From the NCBI GenBank assembly GCA_963693315.1, contig CAVNZG010000977.1, positions 186,001 through 250,000 on the forward strand: 64,000 bases of DNA. Reading direction: 5' to 3'. The stretch is from Diogma glabrata. Lineage: Eukaryota; Arthropoda; Insecta; Diptera; Cylindrotomidae. A program made the position numbers and the translations under genes. Positions within the stretch are counted from its first letter, which is position 1, and each line of letters opens with the position of its first letter. Positions 14,461 to 27,400 of the stretch are shown in pieces. The notes under the pieces were generated by a model that was not told the DNA's origin, made no database searches, and saw only the letters and a program-made list of their open reading frames with translations.

Positions 14461-14994
14461 ATAGGAAGCCAATATTGCCAGGAGGGAATTCTAACGTTTA
14501 GACAATATTGACGCGGGCTGGACTCTGAGGACATCGCGAACCCGAAGCCTGACCAGGTGACCAGACTCGGACGAGAATTGGCGTATACACCAATACACGT
14601 CAGTCTAGGTCTGGCACCTGAGTCACCTTCGGCCTTCGTGACATCGCCAGAAACCCAGCCCTTAACTAGGGTCCGTGGGGTTGTAATGCCCATTGGGAAT
14701 AATTCCTAAGAACTATTCCCACCCTTGCGTTATCAAAAAAAACAAAAGGAGAGTGGTAGCTGGAGGCGTGGGGACGCAAAACCCCATCGAAGGAAAGTCT
14801 GAGGACTCTCGGGCCTCCTTCGCTCCGGCGCGTGTGAAGCAGGGAGTTGCTTCCCGTCGCCAGAGCCTCTAACGCTGGGTGGAAAGAAAATGAAATTTAG
14901 AAGAAAAAGTTTTAACAAAAAAATTTTCCAAGTTTTTTTTAAATATGAAGGGACTCCTCCAGAGTCCTACATTGCTGTAGAAACCCTTAGAGAA

Positions 14995-15012
14995 GCCCCA
15001 CGTTGGGCGCCA
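14995..15012 (-). promoter_or_regulatory. Primer-binding site, RG copy 1
   Basis: The minus strand reads TGGCGCCCAACGTGGGGC, three bases after the LTR end. It is the same as in copy 2. Sites of this TGGCGCCC type are common in Ty3/gypsy elements. Confidence 0.85.
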
Positions 15013-15944
15013 ATTTGTAATGAAGAGCTTTCCCATTGGCGAACCAATGAGAATGGCATAGCAGGATGCGTACCTAGAGTAATTTTACGCCTTAACGACT
15101 AAAGCTCAGTCCTCGTGGATTTGATGGAGTATTACCTGCTGCTTCAACACAAATGCAGAAATGTACGCAATTTACGAAAAGTCACAGAAATGGAAAAAAA
15201 AAAAAGTGGAAAATGGAGACTCTGGCGACCCCTTTTGCGAAAGACCTACGATCAGCGCGTCCAACCCACACAATCATTCCCAGACGTCCACACACTCACA
15301 CTTCATACATGCTAACATTCACCCACACATTCAGACTGCGAAGCAAGACAGTTAAGCGCTAAGACCCACAGCAAGTACCGAAAGGGGTAGTAGCCAAAAT
15401 TACGTTGTATACATGTCATCTGACTCATATGATACAGCTCGTAAACCACCGCCATTGCTGGTACACCGTGAATCAAATCTTAGAGCACTGGAGAACGTCA
15501 CACGCTATATTGAAAGTCTTTATTGATTATTTCCCCTTTTCTTTATCAATAACGGTTTTTTTTTTTAAATTTACAAAACCATAAGTAATTCCCAACAAAA
15601 AATATTTACAACTCAAAAAAAATTATAAGTTTATTTGTAAGTTAAACAAACATGTCCAAACCAGTTTATTTGAATACCTGTAGTTTACAGTTGGTTAACG
15701 TATTATATAATTAATAAACCCAAAACATGACAAGAATTTGGTTTTTCTTTTTTTTTTTTGTAATACAGGTTAATTGAGAATGATTTTTGGATTTACTTAA
15801 AAATATAAATTCATAAATTTAGGTAATATAATAATAGAAAAGGTATTTGGATTACTAAGTACTACCACGGAGCAAAAATATTTTGATTAGAATCATTTCC
15901 AATTCAGACTACATGCGTCTCGCTACACGCATCGCATCGCCAGT

Positions 15945-16058
<114 letters not shown>

Positions 16059-16249
16059 CGACAAGCAAGCCCCCATTCAATCACTGGTACACCCTTTCAC
16101 ACACATTCACACCTCTATGTTAGAAAAAAGTAATTAAAATAAACCAAGTTCACTTACCCCATGATCAATCCTCCAGGCTTCCAAGTCTTTAAGTCTTAGC
16201 CCTCCATCAGCAGTGACTATCCCAGCAGATAAAGCCTCTTCCGTAAAAC

Positions 16250-16680
16250 TGCATAAAGTTTATATCAATGCTGCGATGACACACGACAGTAATAGCAAAA
16301 ATTTGATTTCAAGGTTGTGACGAAATGCGGTAGCAATAGCAAAAACTTTATTTGAATGTTGCGTTGAAAGGCGGTAGCAGCAGCCAAAATTTGATGTAAA
16401 TGTTGCGTAGAGATACGGTAGGAACAGCAATAATTTTAATTAAATGTTACGTTGAAATAGGTATAATATACGGTAGCAATAACAACAGAAATTTGATACC
16501 AATGTTGCGTTGAATTATGTTTAAAACACAGTAGTAACAGCAAAAATTTGATACAAATGATGCGTTGAAATATGTTGTAATTACAGTAGTAACAGCAAAA
16601 ATCTTACACCAATGTTGCGTTGAAATATGTATCAATAGAAAAACTTGGATATCAATGTTGCGTTGCAATATGGGTAACTG
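16250..16680 (-). repeat. Tandem array in RG copy 1 LTR, ~60-bp units
   Basis: About seven imperfect units alternate ATGTTGCGTTGAAAT with GGTAGCAACAGCAAAAATTT-like sequence. The copy 2 array has a different unit but keeps the GCGTTGA core. Apparent ORFs across the array are by-products. Confidence 0.8.
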
Positions 16681-17612
16681 TTTAATTTATAACTTGGTTC
16701 ATAGGCATCTACAACTGGTTGATACTTTGTACCACTTTGGTAAGTAAGCGTAATTGGTAAGGTTTTAAACTTATAGTACCTTGAAACTAAATGAAAAAAA
16801 TCAACAATCGGTTGATAAATAAATTTGTTTATTATAATTGACTAACATGGAGTTTAAATATTAATTGGTAATTAAGTTCTATGATTTTGTAGCTTATTAT
16901 ATCATGCTTTAGTTTATATTAATTTTTGATTACAGTAATTCAACTTCGAAAAAGTTTGATAAATAAATCCTCCTTTTTTGTTGTTTAAATGATTATTATA
17001 TTAGTCTACCAGTAAGTGAGGTATAATTGTACACTCATAATTGAGTGGAAATTTGAAATTGTACTATGAACAGCACAAACACACATGGCAAAATTTTTTC
17101 CTTTTATTTTCTCTTAATTATATTTATTTCGATAGGAACTATCCGTACTGACTAATATCTGAATCAACCAACAAGAACCGTGCCTTGATCCATTTAGACG
17201 TACGAGTCTCGAATATACTTTTATACGAATTAGCTTCACAACACTTAGAGCATACCGAACATAGAATTAATCACAGCTCAAAACGCCTGACCTTACTTCT
17301 GTTCATTCATTTCTATTTTTGTTCCAAAACTTCACTAAATTAAAGTAATTTTAACATTGAAATCGTGCCTTCAAAAATAAATTATTTAGATACATAGTTA
17401 CGGAAAGTCATTACAAAAAAAAACAACTGACAACTCATCACAATATCACAGCAGGGAGGCAGACCTCTTCAAGGTCAACTCTACGGTACAAACACACATG
17501 CAAATTTTTTTTGTATTTCTACTTTGAATTTCACTAATTTGAGTTATGTATAAAAAATGCACTAAGTAAATTTATAAAACACTGAATTGATTTATCCTAA
17601 AGTAATAACAGG

Positions 17613-17616
17613 TATT
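17613..17616. other. Target-site duplication TATT, left of the env element
   Basis: TATT precedes the left LTR and recurs at 30579-30582 after the right LTR. Four bases is usual for Ty3/gypsy integration. Confidence 0.8.
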
Positions 17617-18829
17617 TGTAGTGCCAAAAATATTAACGTACACTACTATGTTAATTAAATGTAGTGCCAAATATTATAGCAACACTACTATATAACTAAA
17701 GGTAGTGCCAATTGCTGCTCTAACAATACTTTATGACTGTATGTAGTGTAATTATTCCTTTTACAGCACTTATATTTAAATCGTAGGATACCAAACAGAC
17801 CACTTCTGTTAGTAGAAGGTAGTACACAACAATAATTTCTAAATAACTGAGCTGTAACACTTTATTCCATATATATATATACATACATTGATTATTATTA
17901 GTTGTTGTTCTGACTTATTGTTATTAATGAATAAATGTTCACTTGTTTTGATTCAATAATATTCACTTGATTCACTCAAAACTTAAATTGGAATTTCACT
18001 TAACTACTGATTCTGATGGTTTATTTGTTTATTTGTCTTAATGATTAATTTGTTGATTAAAAAGACTTATTTGACTGACTTTTGCTTTGTTTATGTAAAA
18101 CTATTTGATTTTGTGTGACTGACTGAGTTTAAATTAATTAATTAATTGTTGATCGATTTGAATTTGCTCAAACGACCGTTTAATTGATTTTTTAGAATAG
18201 ACTCACTTGATGGATCTTTTCGACTACCTTAACTCACTTGCTTGTTTTGTTTTTTAAAAACTGATTTTATTGATTTACTTTTAACAAACTGGTTTTAAGT
18301 GAATTGACTATAAAAGACTGACTTAGTTTAAATTTCTTAATTGCTAAAAACGACTGTTTGATTGATATTTTGTAAACGACTTCGGTAATTGTCTGAAACT
18401 GACTGTCTCAATGTTAATTGAAATATTGTTTTTATAACTAAAAAATGATTATTAATTATTATTGTAATCGATTTGACCCACTGAACTTTAGTTTTTGTTT
18501 TTCTTTCATTTAATTGTACTTAAGAATTACGTAATTTAATTTCGCGAATTTAACATTTCTTTTAATTTAATTTAAACAAAAACGATTTTGTAATTTTGAA
18601 TAACCCAAATAGTGGAAAATTATTTACAAAAACTAAAGTTTTAGTCAGCGTTTGTATTTTGTTGGTCTATTTATTAGATTTATGTTAATTAATTTATTTG
18701 TTTGGTTATTGGGAAATATTATTAAAATTGATTTGTATTTTGGGAAAGAATGTTAGCAAAATGTTAGTTTGGGAGTTTTGGTGTTCTTGGGAAGTTGTTG
18801 TGGTAAAACACGTAATTTGTTTTACTACA
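17617..18829 (-). repeat. 3' LTR of the env element
   Basis: This direct repeat of 29363-30578 has TGTAGTGCC and TTTTACTACA at its two ends. It contains three spaced TAGTGCCA(A/T) motifs in its first ~100 bp and many short ACTGACT/TTGATT-like motifs further in. Confidence 0.95.
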
Positions 18830-18843
18830 TTCCTGCCTCCCAC
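18830..18843 (-). other. Polypurine tract of the env element
   Basis: The minus strand reads GTGGGAGGCAGGAA directly before the 3' LTR. A G-rich purine run here is the usual plus-strand primer, and it confirms the orientation. Confidence 0.85.
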
Positions 18844-20470
18844 GGAAAAAAATTTTGGGATTATCGTTGTAGGGAATTAAAAGAAAATTAGGTAGGGCAG
18901 TTTACGATGAGCACAAAATTTTGCCAAGTTATGTAATGTATTTAAAAAGAAGTGAGTATCGATTCTAAGTCTTATTTTGCTTACTGAGTACATAGCTAGA
19001 TTTACTTTCGATTTTTTCATTCAGTTAGATAGTTGTAATTATACAACTAATCTAATCTTAAATTTATGAAAATAAAAATTACGAAAAAAAAAACTTGAAA
19101 TAACAGAAAAGTTGTGAAAAATTATGTGTCTACACAAATATTTTGTGTTTTATTAATCTTATTTAATTTTCAAAATTAAGAAAAAATTTCAGTTTAGTTC
19201 AGTTTCAGTAAAATGATTTCTGTATGCTTACTGTTATAAGGTATAAAAATATAGTACAAATAAGATGATGACTGTTAAATTTTAGTTTTTTCTTATGTAT
19301 CTAAACTTATTTCTAATTTATTAATTTTCGAAATTATAATTATAGTCTTTAAACCAGGTTTAAAGGTACAATTAAACTTATCCAGATATTATTTAATCTA
19401 TTTAGTTTCAAAGTCAGAAAGAAAAATTTTTCTTTTTTATTTTTTTAAATTCAAAATCTTTTATAAAAAAAATTGCGTACGGTTTTTATTGAAAAAAAAA
19501 GATTGCCGACTTATTACTGTAATTTTATGAACTTGAAAAATATGAATACGTTAGTATTTAGTAAATAAAAAACATTATGTAGGAATATTGATGTAGGTCA
19601 TTATTTCTTTTTGTTTTGGTTTTAGGATTATTTGTTTATTTCAATGACAGAAATTTGGGAACAAAAAAAAAGTTTTTAAAGAAATTGTTTTCTTTCCGCA
19701 ATATGAGCCGTTTATGTTTAGTAGATCGTTTAAAATTAGCTTGAAATTAGCTTGAAATCTTAAGCATATGAAACTTAAATGTATTTCTCGTTCTTAAATT
19801 CTAGTTTATCGTCTTGTTTTTTTTTTAATCTATATTTTTATATTGTTTAAATCAACTCAACTGTTCGTTATAGAATGAGTTCAACGTTACTACTTATTTT
19901 AAATAAATTTTGCTCAATTGATAGCTACATAAAAATAACGTTGACCTTGAAAAATAAAATGCTTGTTATGAAATATAATAAGTATTCATAATTGTAGTAA
20001 ATAAAATATTATGTAGTAAATTATTTGTTTTTGTTTGAATAAAAAAAATTACGTTGTTTTGATTCTCTCGCGTATCTTACCAACTACTGTCTTAATATAA
20101 TATGTATATTTATGCTATAATGATTATTTATGCTTAATGATTTTAAAATTATTATTTCTATTGATTGTATTAATAGTGGAAATCGATTTGATAGTAAAAT
20201 TATTGTTTTTCAATTATATCTTATTTTTCTTTTAAGCATTTGTATTACTACCTAAAATATAATGTATACTAAATAAAACAAATCGAAATTATTCAGATCA
20301 GCTATACTACTTAAAACAAACAAAAATGAATAAAAACATAAAAAAAAAGAATAATTGAAATTATAAATGAATCTAATTTTAACATGAATAAATAGAAAAA
20401 ATGTGTGTGTACAGGCATGTTGCTAATTATAGTTTAATTTCTTGTTTATTCTGTTTTCGTTTACTTGTTT
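18844..20470. other. Non-coding stretch between env and the polypurine tract
   Basis: About 1.6 kb of AT-rich sequence without a credible ORF lies after the env stop. It is long for a 3' untranslated region of this type. I see no other feature in it. Confidence 0.6.
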
Positions 20471-22450
20471 TCAGAATAGCCTAAAATTCGAACGGCCGGA
20501 CAAGCTCTCCACACTTTGTCGTTTGTTTTCTGCAATTGGAAAAATGTAGAGATCTCCTTTTTCTTGTACGAGAGGAACATTTTGTTCTAATCCGTCTACC
20601 TGGTCTAGTTTGGTCTCTTTTGCTATGGTTGTTTCGTTGGGCGAAGCTTGGTTTCTGACTGTTTTCGCGACGAGAGGTATTGTCGTTTGGATTTGTCTGT
20701 CCTTATTACTCCTGTTCTTACGTTTGAGGATGAGCTTTAGTATGTATATTACTAGTATCACTCCTATAAAACTAACCGTTGTGTATGTAGCTATACCCTG
20801 TATTTGTATCTGGTCTTTTTGGTGATTATTAGTTCTGGCTTGTTCTGTTAGTATTAGTTTGTTCTCGAGGTCAGTCATTGTGTCATCAGCGTCATTCATT
20901 TCTTTGTTGTAACGTTCGTTATGTGTGATTGAAAAAGTGTTCCGCGTTGGGTTTGGGGTTATTGTGTACAGTGATGTAAAATTCCATATTTCCTGCCATT
21001 TAAGTGGCGGGTATACGGGATTTACTGGTTGTTTCATGTTCAGTTGCTCTCTGTGTTTTATTCTAATAGGGTATAGCTGGTTGTTAGCAAGCACGTCACA
21101 GTTTCGGTTGAATTTGATCGTACCTTGTCCGATGAGGCGTTCTGCCGTTGTATTGGCACATGTCACGAAAACGGTTTGTTCCGTTCTGAAAACGTATAAG
21201 ATTGTATTATGATTTTGTAACTTCACGATTATATCGTTTAAGTTCTTAGTTCTTTTATAGGTACAGTGTGAAGCGTTTACGTCGGGGCTATGGTACAGTT
21301 GGGTAATGCAGTGTGTTCCAGCACCTATTATTTTAGGAAAAGTTTGTTCGCATAAGTTTATTGTTCTCTGTAGGTTTACCAGTAATTTTTTACAGCTCAT
21401 CACGTCTCTGTCTTTTAGAAGCATGAATTCGGTACCGAGTGAATTGCTAGCTATATAGTCGGCTTGTAATTCCAATAGAGCAAAAGTGTCGTCCTGTAGT
21501 TTTATTGGTAGTGTATAAATTTTACTAAGACTGTAGATGGGCACTTCTGGGAGAGGTATATCAACCTTTATCAGTAGTCTATGGTTTACGTAAACGTACT
21601 CGATGTTAATGATCTGTTCTATATGTCCAATTTCTAAAAATTCGTCGTTAACATTTTTAGATTTTATTATATTTTGTACTAGTGTAGTCAGGTCAGTAGT
21701 TTTTAGTACTAAAGGATGTAGTTTGTTAGATCTGATGGACTGAAGTATGGAAAAGGCGTAATTTTGTTGCTCCTGGATTTTATTAACTTTCAAAAGAGCG
21801 TAGTTCAATATAGCATCCATTTCTATTTTTATTTCATTTTTCATTATATCTTGCCACATCGTGTTTTTGAACTCGTTCATTTTACGGCTTAGATTCTCAA
21901 CTTTCGCTTGGAGTGCGTCCGTCTCATTTCGTAGATTGGTAGTTTCTAGTTTGAACAGATTGTAATTAGATTTTACAACGCTAATCTGGGTTTTTAGTAG
22001 TTCGAAGGTTGTGTTGTCGTCATTTTCCAAAAGGTCCAGCTTAGTATTTATGTTAGCCGCGTCTTCGTCGTCCATAGTACCGAAAAGCCAGTGAGATAGT
22101 CTACCTCCCATGTTAATCAGTCCGCGTTTTGTTCTCCTAAGATTATGTTCTAGCTCATATGATTTTGATTTGAGATCACCCAGATAGTCTTCTAGGTCTG
22201 TTTTAAGGTTGTTACAGTATGTTACTAGTCTCGTGTCGTTTAACTTTGGGCAAAGTGTTTCAATGAGCTTGTCGCAGGATTCGATGAATTCGAAAGAATC
22301 GCTAAAATTCCCTATATTTATTGGTATTACGACTTCCCATGTGTCCGTGTAGAATGATGTGTTACCGATGCCTTCAAACAGAATACCGTTTTGTTTGAGT
22401 TCGGTTATCTCGTAGTCTCTTCCTGTGGTAAGTTTCATCACCATTAACAA
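20471..22450 (-). CDS. env: Env-like fusion glycoprotein (baculovirus F / errantivirus type), 659 aa
   Basis: This would be a membrane fusion protein of the kind that lets some insect gypsy elements form enveloped particles. A furin-type site RRTKR ends at residue 109 and is followed by GLINMGGRLSHWLFG, matching the layout of the F-protein family: small N-terminal subunit, cleavage, glycine-rich hydrophobic stretch, then a long ectodomain. Heptad-like helices follow at about 150-230, a hydrophobic membrane segment sits at about 555-575, then KRK and an ~80-residue tail. Several N-x-S/T sites are visible. The ORF overlaps the 3' end of pol by 77 nt, and no signal peptide is evident at its N terminus, so expression from a spliced RNA with an upstream start is likely, as in gypsy. 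The family is assigned by layout and motif, not by a search. Confidence 0.88.
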   Translation of the reverse strand: MLMVMKLTTGRDYEITELKQNGILFEGIGNTSFYTDTWEVVIPINIGNFSDSFEFIESCDKLIETLCPKLNDTRLVTYCNNLKTDLEDYLGDLKSKSYELEHNLRRTKRGLINMGGRLSHWLFGTMDDEDAANINTKLDLLENDDNTTFELLKTQISVVKSNYNLFKLETTNLRNETDALQAKVENLSRKMNEFKNTMWQDIMKNEIKIEMDAILNYALLKVNKIQEQQNYAFSILQSIRSNKLHPLVLKTTDLTTLVQNIIKSKNVNDEFLEIGHIEQIINIEYVYVNHRLLIKVDIPLPEVPIYSLSKIYTLPIKLQDDTFALLELQADYIASNSLGTEFMLLKDRDVMSCKKLLVNLQRTINLCEQTFPKIIGAGTHCITQLYHSPDVNASHCTYKRTKNLNDIIVKLQNHNTILYVFRTEQTVFVTCANTTAERLIGQGTIKFNRNCDVLANNQLYPIRIKHREQLNMKQPVNPVYPPLKWQEIWNFTSLYTITPNPTRNTFSITHNERYNKEMNDADDTMTDLENKLILTEQARTNNHQKDQIQIQGIATYTTVSFIGVILVIYILKLILKRKNRSNKDRQIQTTIPLVAKTVRNQASPNETTIAKETKLDQVDGLEQNVPLVQEKGDLYIFPIAENKRQSVESLSGRSNFRLF

Positions 22451-24436
22451 TATCCAGAATTTCGTAGGGACCTAGTCGAAGAGCAGACAATTTGTTTTTC
22501 CGTGTAGGATTTATTAGTAGAACCTTGTCCCCAACTTGTATGTTAATCGGTCGAGTGTATTTATCGTAATATTTTTTTGTGTTCCTTTTGTATTTGGTAA
22601 GGTTTTCTCTGCCGAACTTATGTGCTACCTGTAGTTTATGTTTCAGTTCTAAGAAGTAGTCATCGACGTTGTATAGTGGTGTTGGAGGTTTTTGGAAAGT
22701 TGTGGGTAATTCAGCGGTGAACCCGAAAAGACATTCGCTTGGTGAAAGTCGAGAAGCAGTATGAGGAAAGTTATTGTGGACATGAGCAGCTTGCCTAAGC
22801 CACATGTCCCAGTTGTCTAGGTCATTGTTTATGAAGCACCTAAGGTATTCGGCTAGAGGTCTATGACTCCGTTCCAACACTCCATTCGCTTGTGGGTGAT
22901 AGGCAGAGGTCTGTAATTTTTTAATGCGTAGGAATTTACATACTTTTTTGAACATTTCGCTCATAAAATTTGACCCTTGGTCTGTTATTAAGGTTTTGGG
23001 AATTCGGTACCGTGATATGATTTCGTCATAGAATACTCGAGCTACAGTTTGAGCTTCCTGATCTGGCATCGCGTAGCAGTCCATGTATCGTGTTAGGTCA
23101 TCTTCGAAAGTTAAGATGTATTTGTTCCCTCGGTTTGTGGTCCTCAGGGGTCCAACTACGTCCATATATATTTTGTCAAATGGTTTTTCTGATATTTCTG
23201 GTAGTTTTAGTGGCATTTTCGTTAGCTTAGAGACTTTGTTTTTCTGGCAAACCGTGCAATTTTTAATAAACTCCGTTATGTCGTTAATCATTCTATTCCA
23301 GTAATAAGTTCTTCTAATCCTGCCATAGGTTTTTTTAATACCCTGATGTCCACCTAAAGGGGTATCGTGAAAATCCCGGAGAACACTTTGGATATCTTTT
23401 CTGTCTTTCAAATGTATAACGTCTTGGTCTACGTCATCGCTGTCGGTTTCTATGTCTTCGTTCTCGCTGTCATCGTCTTCTTCTATTACTATGTCTTGGT
23501 GGTTAACTAGGACATTTTTATCCTTGTTTGGTTCTGACGATAGTGTTTCTGTATTTTGCCGTGTCTCTGCTGCTACATCTGGTTCGTTTTCTTTGTCGCT
23601 CTGTTTTGCTTTACTCCTGGTAGTAATCAAGCATTTTTCCACGTTTGAGTGTGGAATTCGAGAAAGAGCGTCTGCGTTTGTGTTATAGCGGCCAGGTTTG
23701 TACAGCATTTTATACTTGTATTCTGATAATTTATTATGAAACCTAGCCATCCTTGTGGACGTTTGGGTTAGTTTTATTTCACCTAGGAGAGGTTTATGGT
23801 CGGTTACCACAGTGAATTCTCGTCCAAATAAATAACATCTAAAATTGTTCGTTGCCCATACGATTGCGAGGAGTTCTCGTTCGATGGTGGAGTAATTTCG
23901 TTCTGCTTTGTTAAGAGATCGGCTAGCATATGCTATTGGTTTATCTGATCCGATTTCTCCTTGCGACAGAACTGCTCCTAGGGCATGGCTACTTGCATCG
24001 GTTGTAAGTATAAACGACTGAGAAAAATTTGGGTAGGTTAGGAGGGGTGGTGAAACTAACGATTGTTTGAGGTAATTGAATGATTGTTCGCATTCCTGCG
24101 TCCATCGGAATTTAGAGTCTTTTTTTAATAGATCGTTGAGCGGTTTTGCTGTTTCAGCGAAATGTGGTATGAACTTTCTGTAGTAGTTGGCTAGTCCCAG
24201 AAACGATTGAATTTTTCTTGTCGTGTTTGGTGTAGGGAAGTTTTGTACAGCTACGGTTCGAGTTGGATCTGGTTGGACTCCTTCTTCATTGCACTTGTGA
24301 CCGAGGTAAACGACCTCTTTTCTGAGCAGTTGGCATTTCTCAGGGTGAAATTTTAGCTGGTGTTGTCTGAGTCTTGAAAATACGTTTCTCAGCTTCCGGT
24401 TATGGTCATCTAATGTTCGGCCGTAGATGACAACTC
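22374..24436 (-). pseudogene. Env element pol, 3' part: end of RT, RNase H, integrase
   Basis: This frame stays open for 708 codons, but its first ~20 residues are out of register. True pol similarity begins near 24436 with VVIYGRTLDDHN. RNase H shows LTTDASSHALGAVL, ERELLAI and VVTDHKPL. Integrase shows HDTPLGGH with CTVCQKNK, then MDVVGP, TDQGSNF and GVLERSH, a complete DDE set. A charged acidic linker (DDDSENEDIETDSDD) separates RNase H from integrase. The domain set looks functional apart from the upstream lesion, which puts it in a different frame from the 5' part of pol. Env starts inside its last 77 nt. Confidence 0.9.
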
Positions 24437-27400
24437 GAGACCTTCCAGACCCGTCAGTACGTAGTTCATAATCCGTTGAAACGTTGAGGGTGCGTTGCAT
24501 AACCCAAAAGGCATTCTTTTGAATTCATAATGACCAGTCTGTGTACTAAAAGCAGTTTTTGATCTATCGTCAGGGTGAACCAATACTTGATGGTACCCAC
24601 TAGCCAGGTCTAGAGTGGAAAAATACCTTGACTGTCCTAGTTGGTCTAATATGTCTTCAATTCGGGGGATCGGGAATGTATCGCCGATTGTGCATTTATT
24701 CAATTTCCGAAAATCGACAACCAAACGCCATTTCTTTTCATTTTCGGGGCTCCGTTTTTCCACAAGGATTATCGGAGCATTAAAAGGAGACTTGGAATGT
24801 GTGATGATGTCGTCTGCCAACATGTCTTCTATTTGTCGTTTTATTTCTAATTTTTGAGACTCCGGGAGTCTGTACATTTTTTGTTTGATAGGACTTGTGT
24901 CTTTTAGTAAGGGTATTTCGTGCATTAAGACATTCGTGTGAGTTAGTTTGTCGCCTTTTAGGTAGAATATGTCTTCGTATTCCCTTATGATTTCTTCCAG
25001 GTCTTGTTTTTCTTCCGTCGTTGCGCTATTATCTAATCCAATTGATTCTATTATTCGCCCTAACCTACTCTCGTCCGTTGCTGTACAGTCGGTCTTTATT
25101 TCTGTTTCCGTATGCTCAGGAAAGTCGCTAAGTCTTCTGTAAGTATAGTTCGACAAAGTTTCGAATTCTGTCGTGAAATCGTTTAAGTGTATGTCTTTGT
25201 CATTTACGTTCATGACGCTTAGCATAATTTTGCTATTCTCCGGTTTAGATAGTGTATTTGCGATGAACACGCCAGGTCTAACTTCCTTGGCCATGGTAAT
25301 TATCTCTTCATTCGGGATGTTCGAAGCGTCTATCTGTATTATTTTTTTTGATCTGGCCGGTATAATAGTGTCTTCTATAGTACGACTACGTATGTTCCCT
25401 GTTGTCCTAGTCTCTTCAGTGGGAGAGAGTTTTGAATTTTCCATTTCTGAATGCTCGAGTGAGATATTCTTCGTTTCTTTTGGCGTTATTGGATGGTGTA
25501 CAATTGGTCGACTAATACTATGGGATTGTATGTTGGATGGTGATGCCATTGAAAACAAATTTGAGTTTAGGTTTTTTGACGTCTCTTCCAAACTCGCATC
25601 AGACTGATGGGATCTCGTAAAAATGTGTGATTCAGAATTTTGTGAACATGAGGGATTGTCCGCAGAACCATGTGGAAAATTTGGTGGTAGAATTGATGCA
25701 ATATTTTTTGGTGTAGAACTTAAATAATTTAGGTCGTTAGGTTTACTATTTAAAGACTGGATACTTGTATACGTATCCATAACATAGAAATCATTTGACG
25801 AGGCCTTATTAGATGATCTCAAGTGTAATGGAGATGCAAATTCTTTTCGTGTGAATAATGATGCATGTTCTACGTCAGAGTTGTGTAATAAATTTAGATT
25901 TGTGCTTTTTAAATGGTTTGAAAATGCTGTCGGGGCTTCAGGGTTTATACTGGAGTCTAATTTCGATGAAACATCCCTAGTTGGATAGTGTCGTTCTACT
26001 TGAGGCTCTGTATTGTCTTTGTTTTCAGATCGATTACCAAGGCCGTTGGACGATAGGTGTGCAGAATATGAGAAATGGTGGTCCATCACATACGGTGGAA
26101 TGTTTGATATGTTTCTGGAGTTAGTGACAGTTGTGTTATTAGAAACAGGCATAGCGTTATTTACGCCTAATGTTGTTGATACCTGCGGTTGTATATTCGT
26201 ATCAGGGTGTATCTGGGGTTGAAACATCCCCTGATTGTTTAATACTGTAGAAAGTGTAGGAATAGTAGTCGTTGGACGTTGCGTAGTATTTGGAAGCTTT
26301 GTTTTGGGAATGTTTGAAACTGGTTTAGTAGCAGGAAATGATGAAAAGGATGATTTAACAGATGATAGAGGCAGTGGAGCAATTTGGTCTACGTTCTGGT
26401 TTTGTTGTTTTATATGGTTATTTAGTAATGTTAGTTGAGAAGGTATAGTAGTGTTTTTCATATTTTGTGAAGTAGTGCATGTCGTGGTTGAAGATGTGTA
26501 GTTTAATTGAGGAGAGTTTGTGTTGTGTTGAGTTGTGTTGAGTTGAGAAGAACTAGGCAGATTAGACTCCACAATTGAATTATTATCTGCATAATTTGTT
26601 GTTGCCAATGATAAATTTTTTGTGACCTGAGTAATTGCATCGAGATTAGAGGTATTTTGAGTATTGATTAAATAGCTGGTTTGATATTCATCAGTAAACT
26701 GTTGGTTAACATTGTTATAACTTGGTGCATTCGAATTAGTAGGATAGTTGTGATTTAGTTGAGACGATTGCTTGGGTTTGATGCAAGAAAACGAATGATG
26801 ATAGTATGGATTAGAATTAACATATGCCATACCATAGGGTGTAGATATAGCATAACTTCCAGTCAGGTTTGAGGGATTGCTCGGTCCAGAAGTATCTATT
26901 ACAGCATCAACACTACCATTTTCGGAAGGACGACATATAGTTTCCGTGTAATTAATGTCCCTTGCGTTTTGTTGTATTTTGCTATAGTCGGCATTTTGTT
27001 CATAGTTGGCGAACGGTACACAAATAAAATTTTCCTGGCCAATTAATACTTTTAAGCAATTAGATATACAGTTTATGTCGGTTTTGTCTGCTAGGAAATC
27101 TTGTCCCAGTATACCGTCCGTATTCAGATTTTGTACAGATTCTACTACGTGAAAGGTATGGGAAATATTGTTCAGGTTTGTGAAGTTTAATGAGGTTGTA
27201 CCAAGTGTACGTTGTTCTACGCCGTTAATACCGCTAAACATTATATTTTTGTTTCCGTCAATGCTTTGGTTTTCAGTCAGGCTACTCTTTTTTATTATTG
27301 AAATTTCCGCTCCTGTATCGATAATTAATTGGAGAGTCGGTTTTTCTGTGCAGTTTGTAGATATTTCTATAATTGGAGAGCTAATTTTCGTTTCATTGGC

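Larger units (their letters stand above)
12622..15015 (-). other. RG copy 1 leader (5' untranslated), 2.4 kb
   Basis: This stretch lies between the PBS and gag and corresponds to 54010-56255. Shared landmarks are the GACGGACGG repeat near 13980, the GGTGATCGCCGTTCTTTC block near 14050, a base-paired region near 14270-14460 and a cluster of short hairpins near 14790-14870. Nearer gag it contains degenerate repeats of GCTGACGGTGAAAT (12700, 12805) and an AATTACGGG block (near 12945) also found in copy 2. Small ORFs exist but none is clearly coding. Confidence 0.7.

Noticed and set aside
20610..21212. Plus-strand ORFs opposite env, and similar ones opposite gag and pol
   Set aside because: They are shadows of the real minus-strand coding frames.
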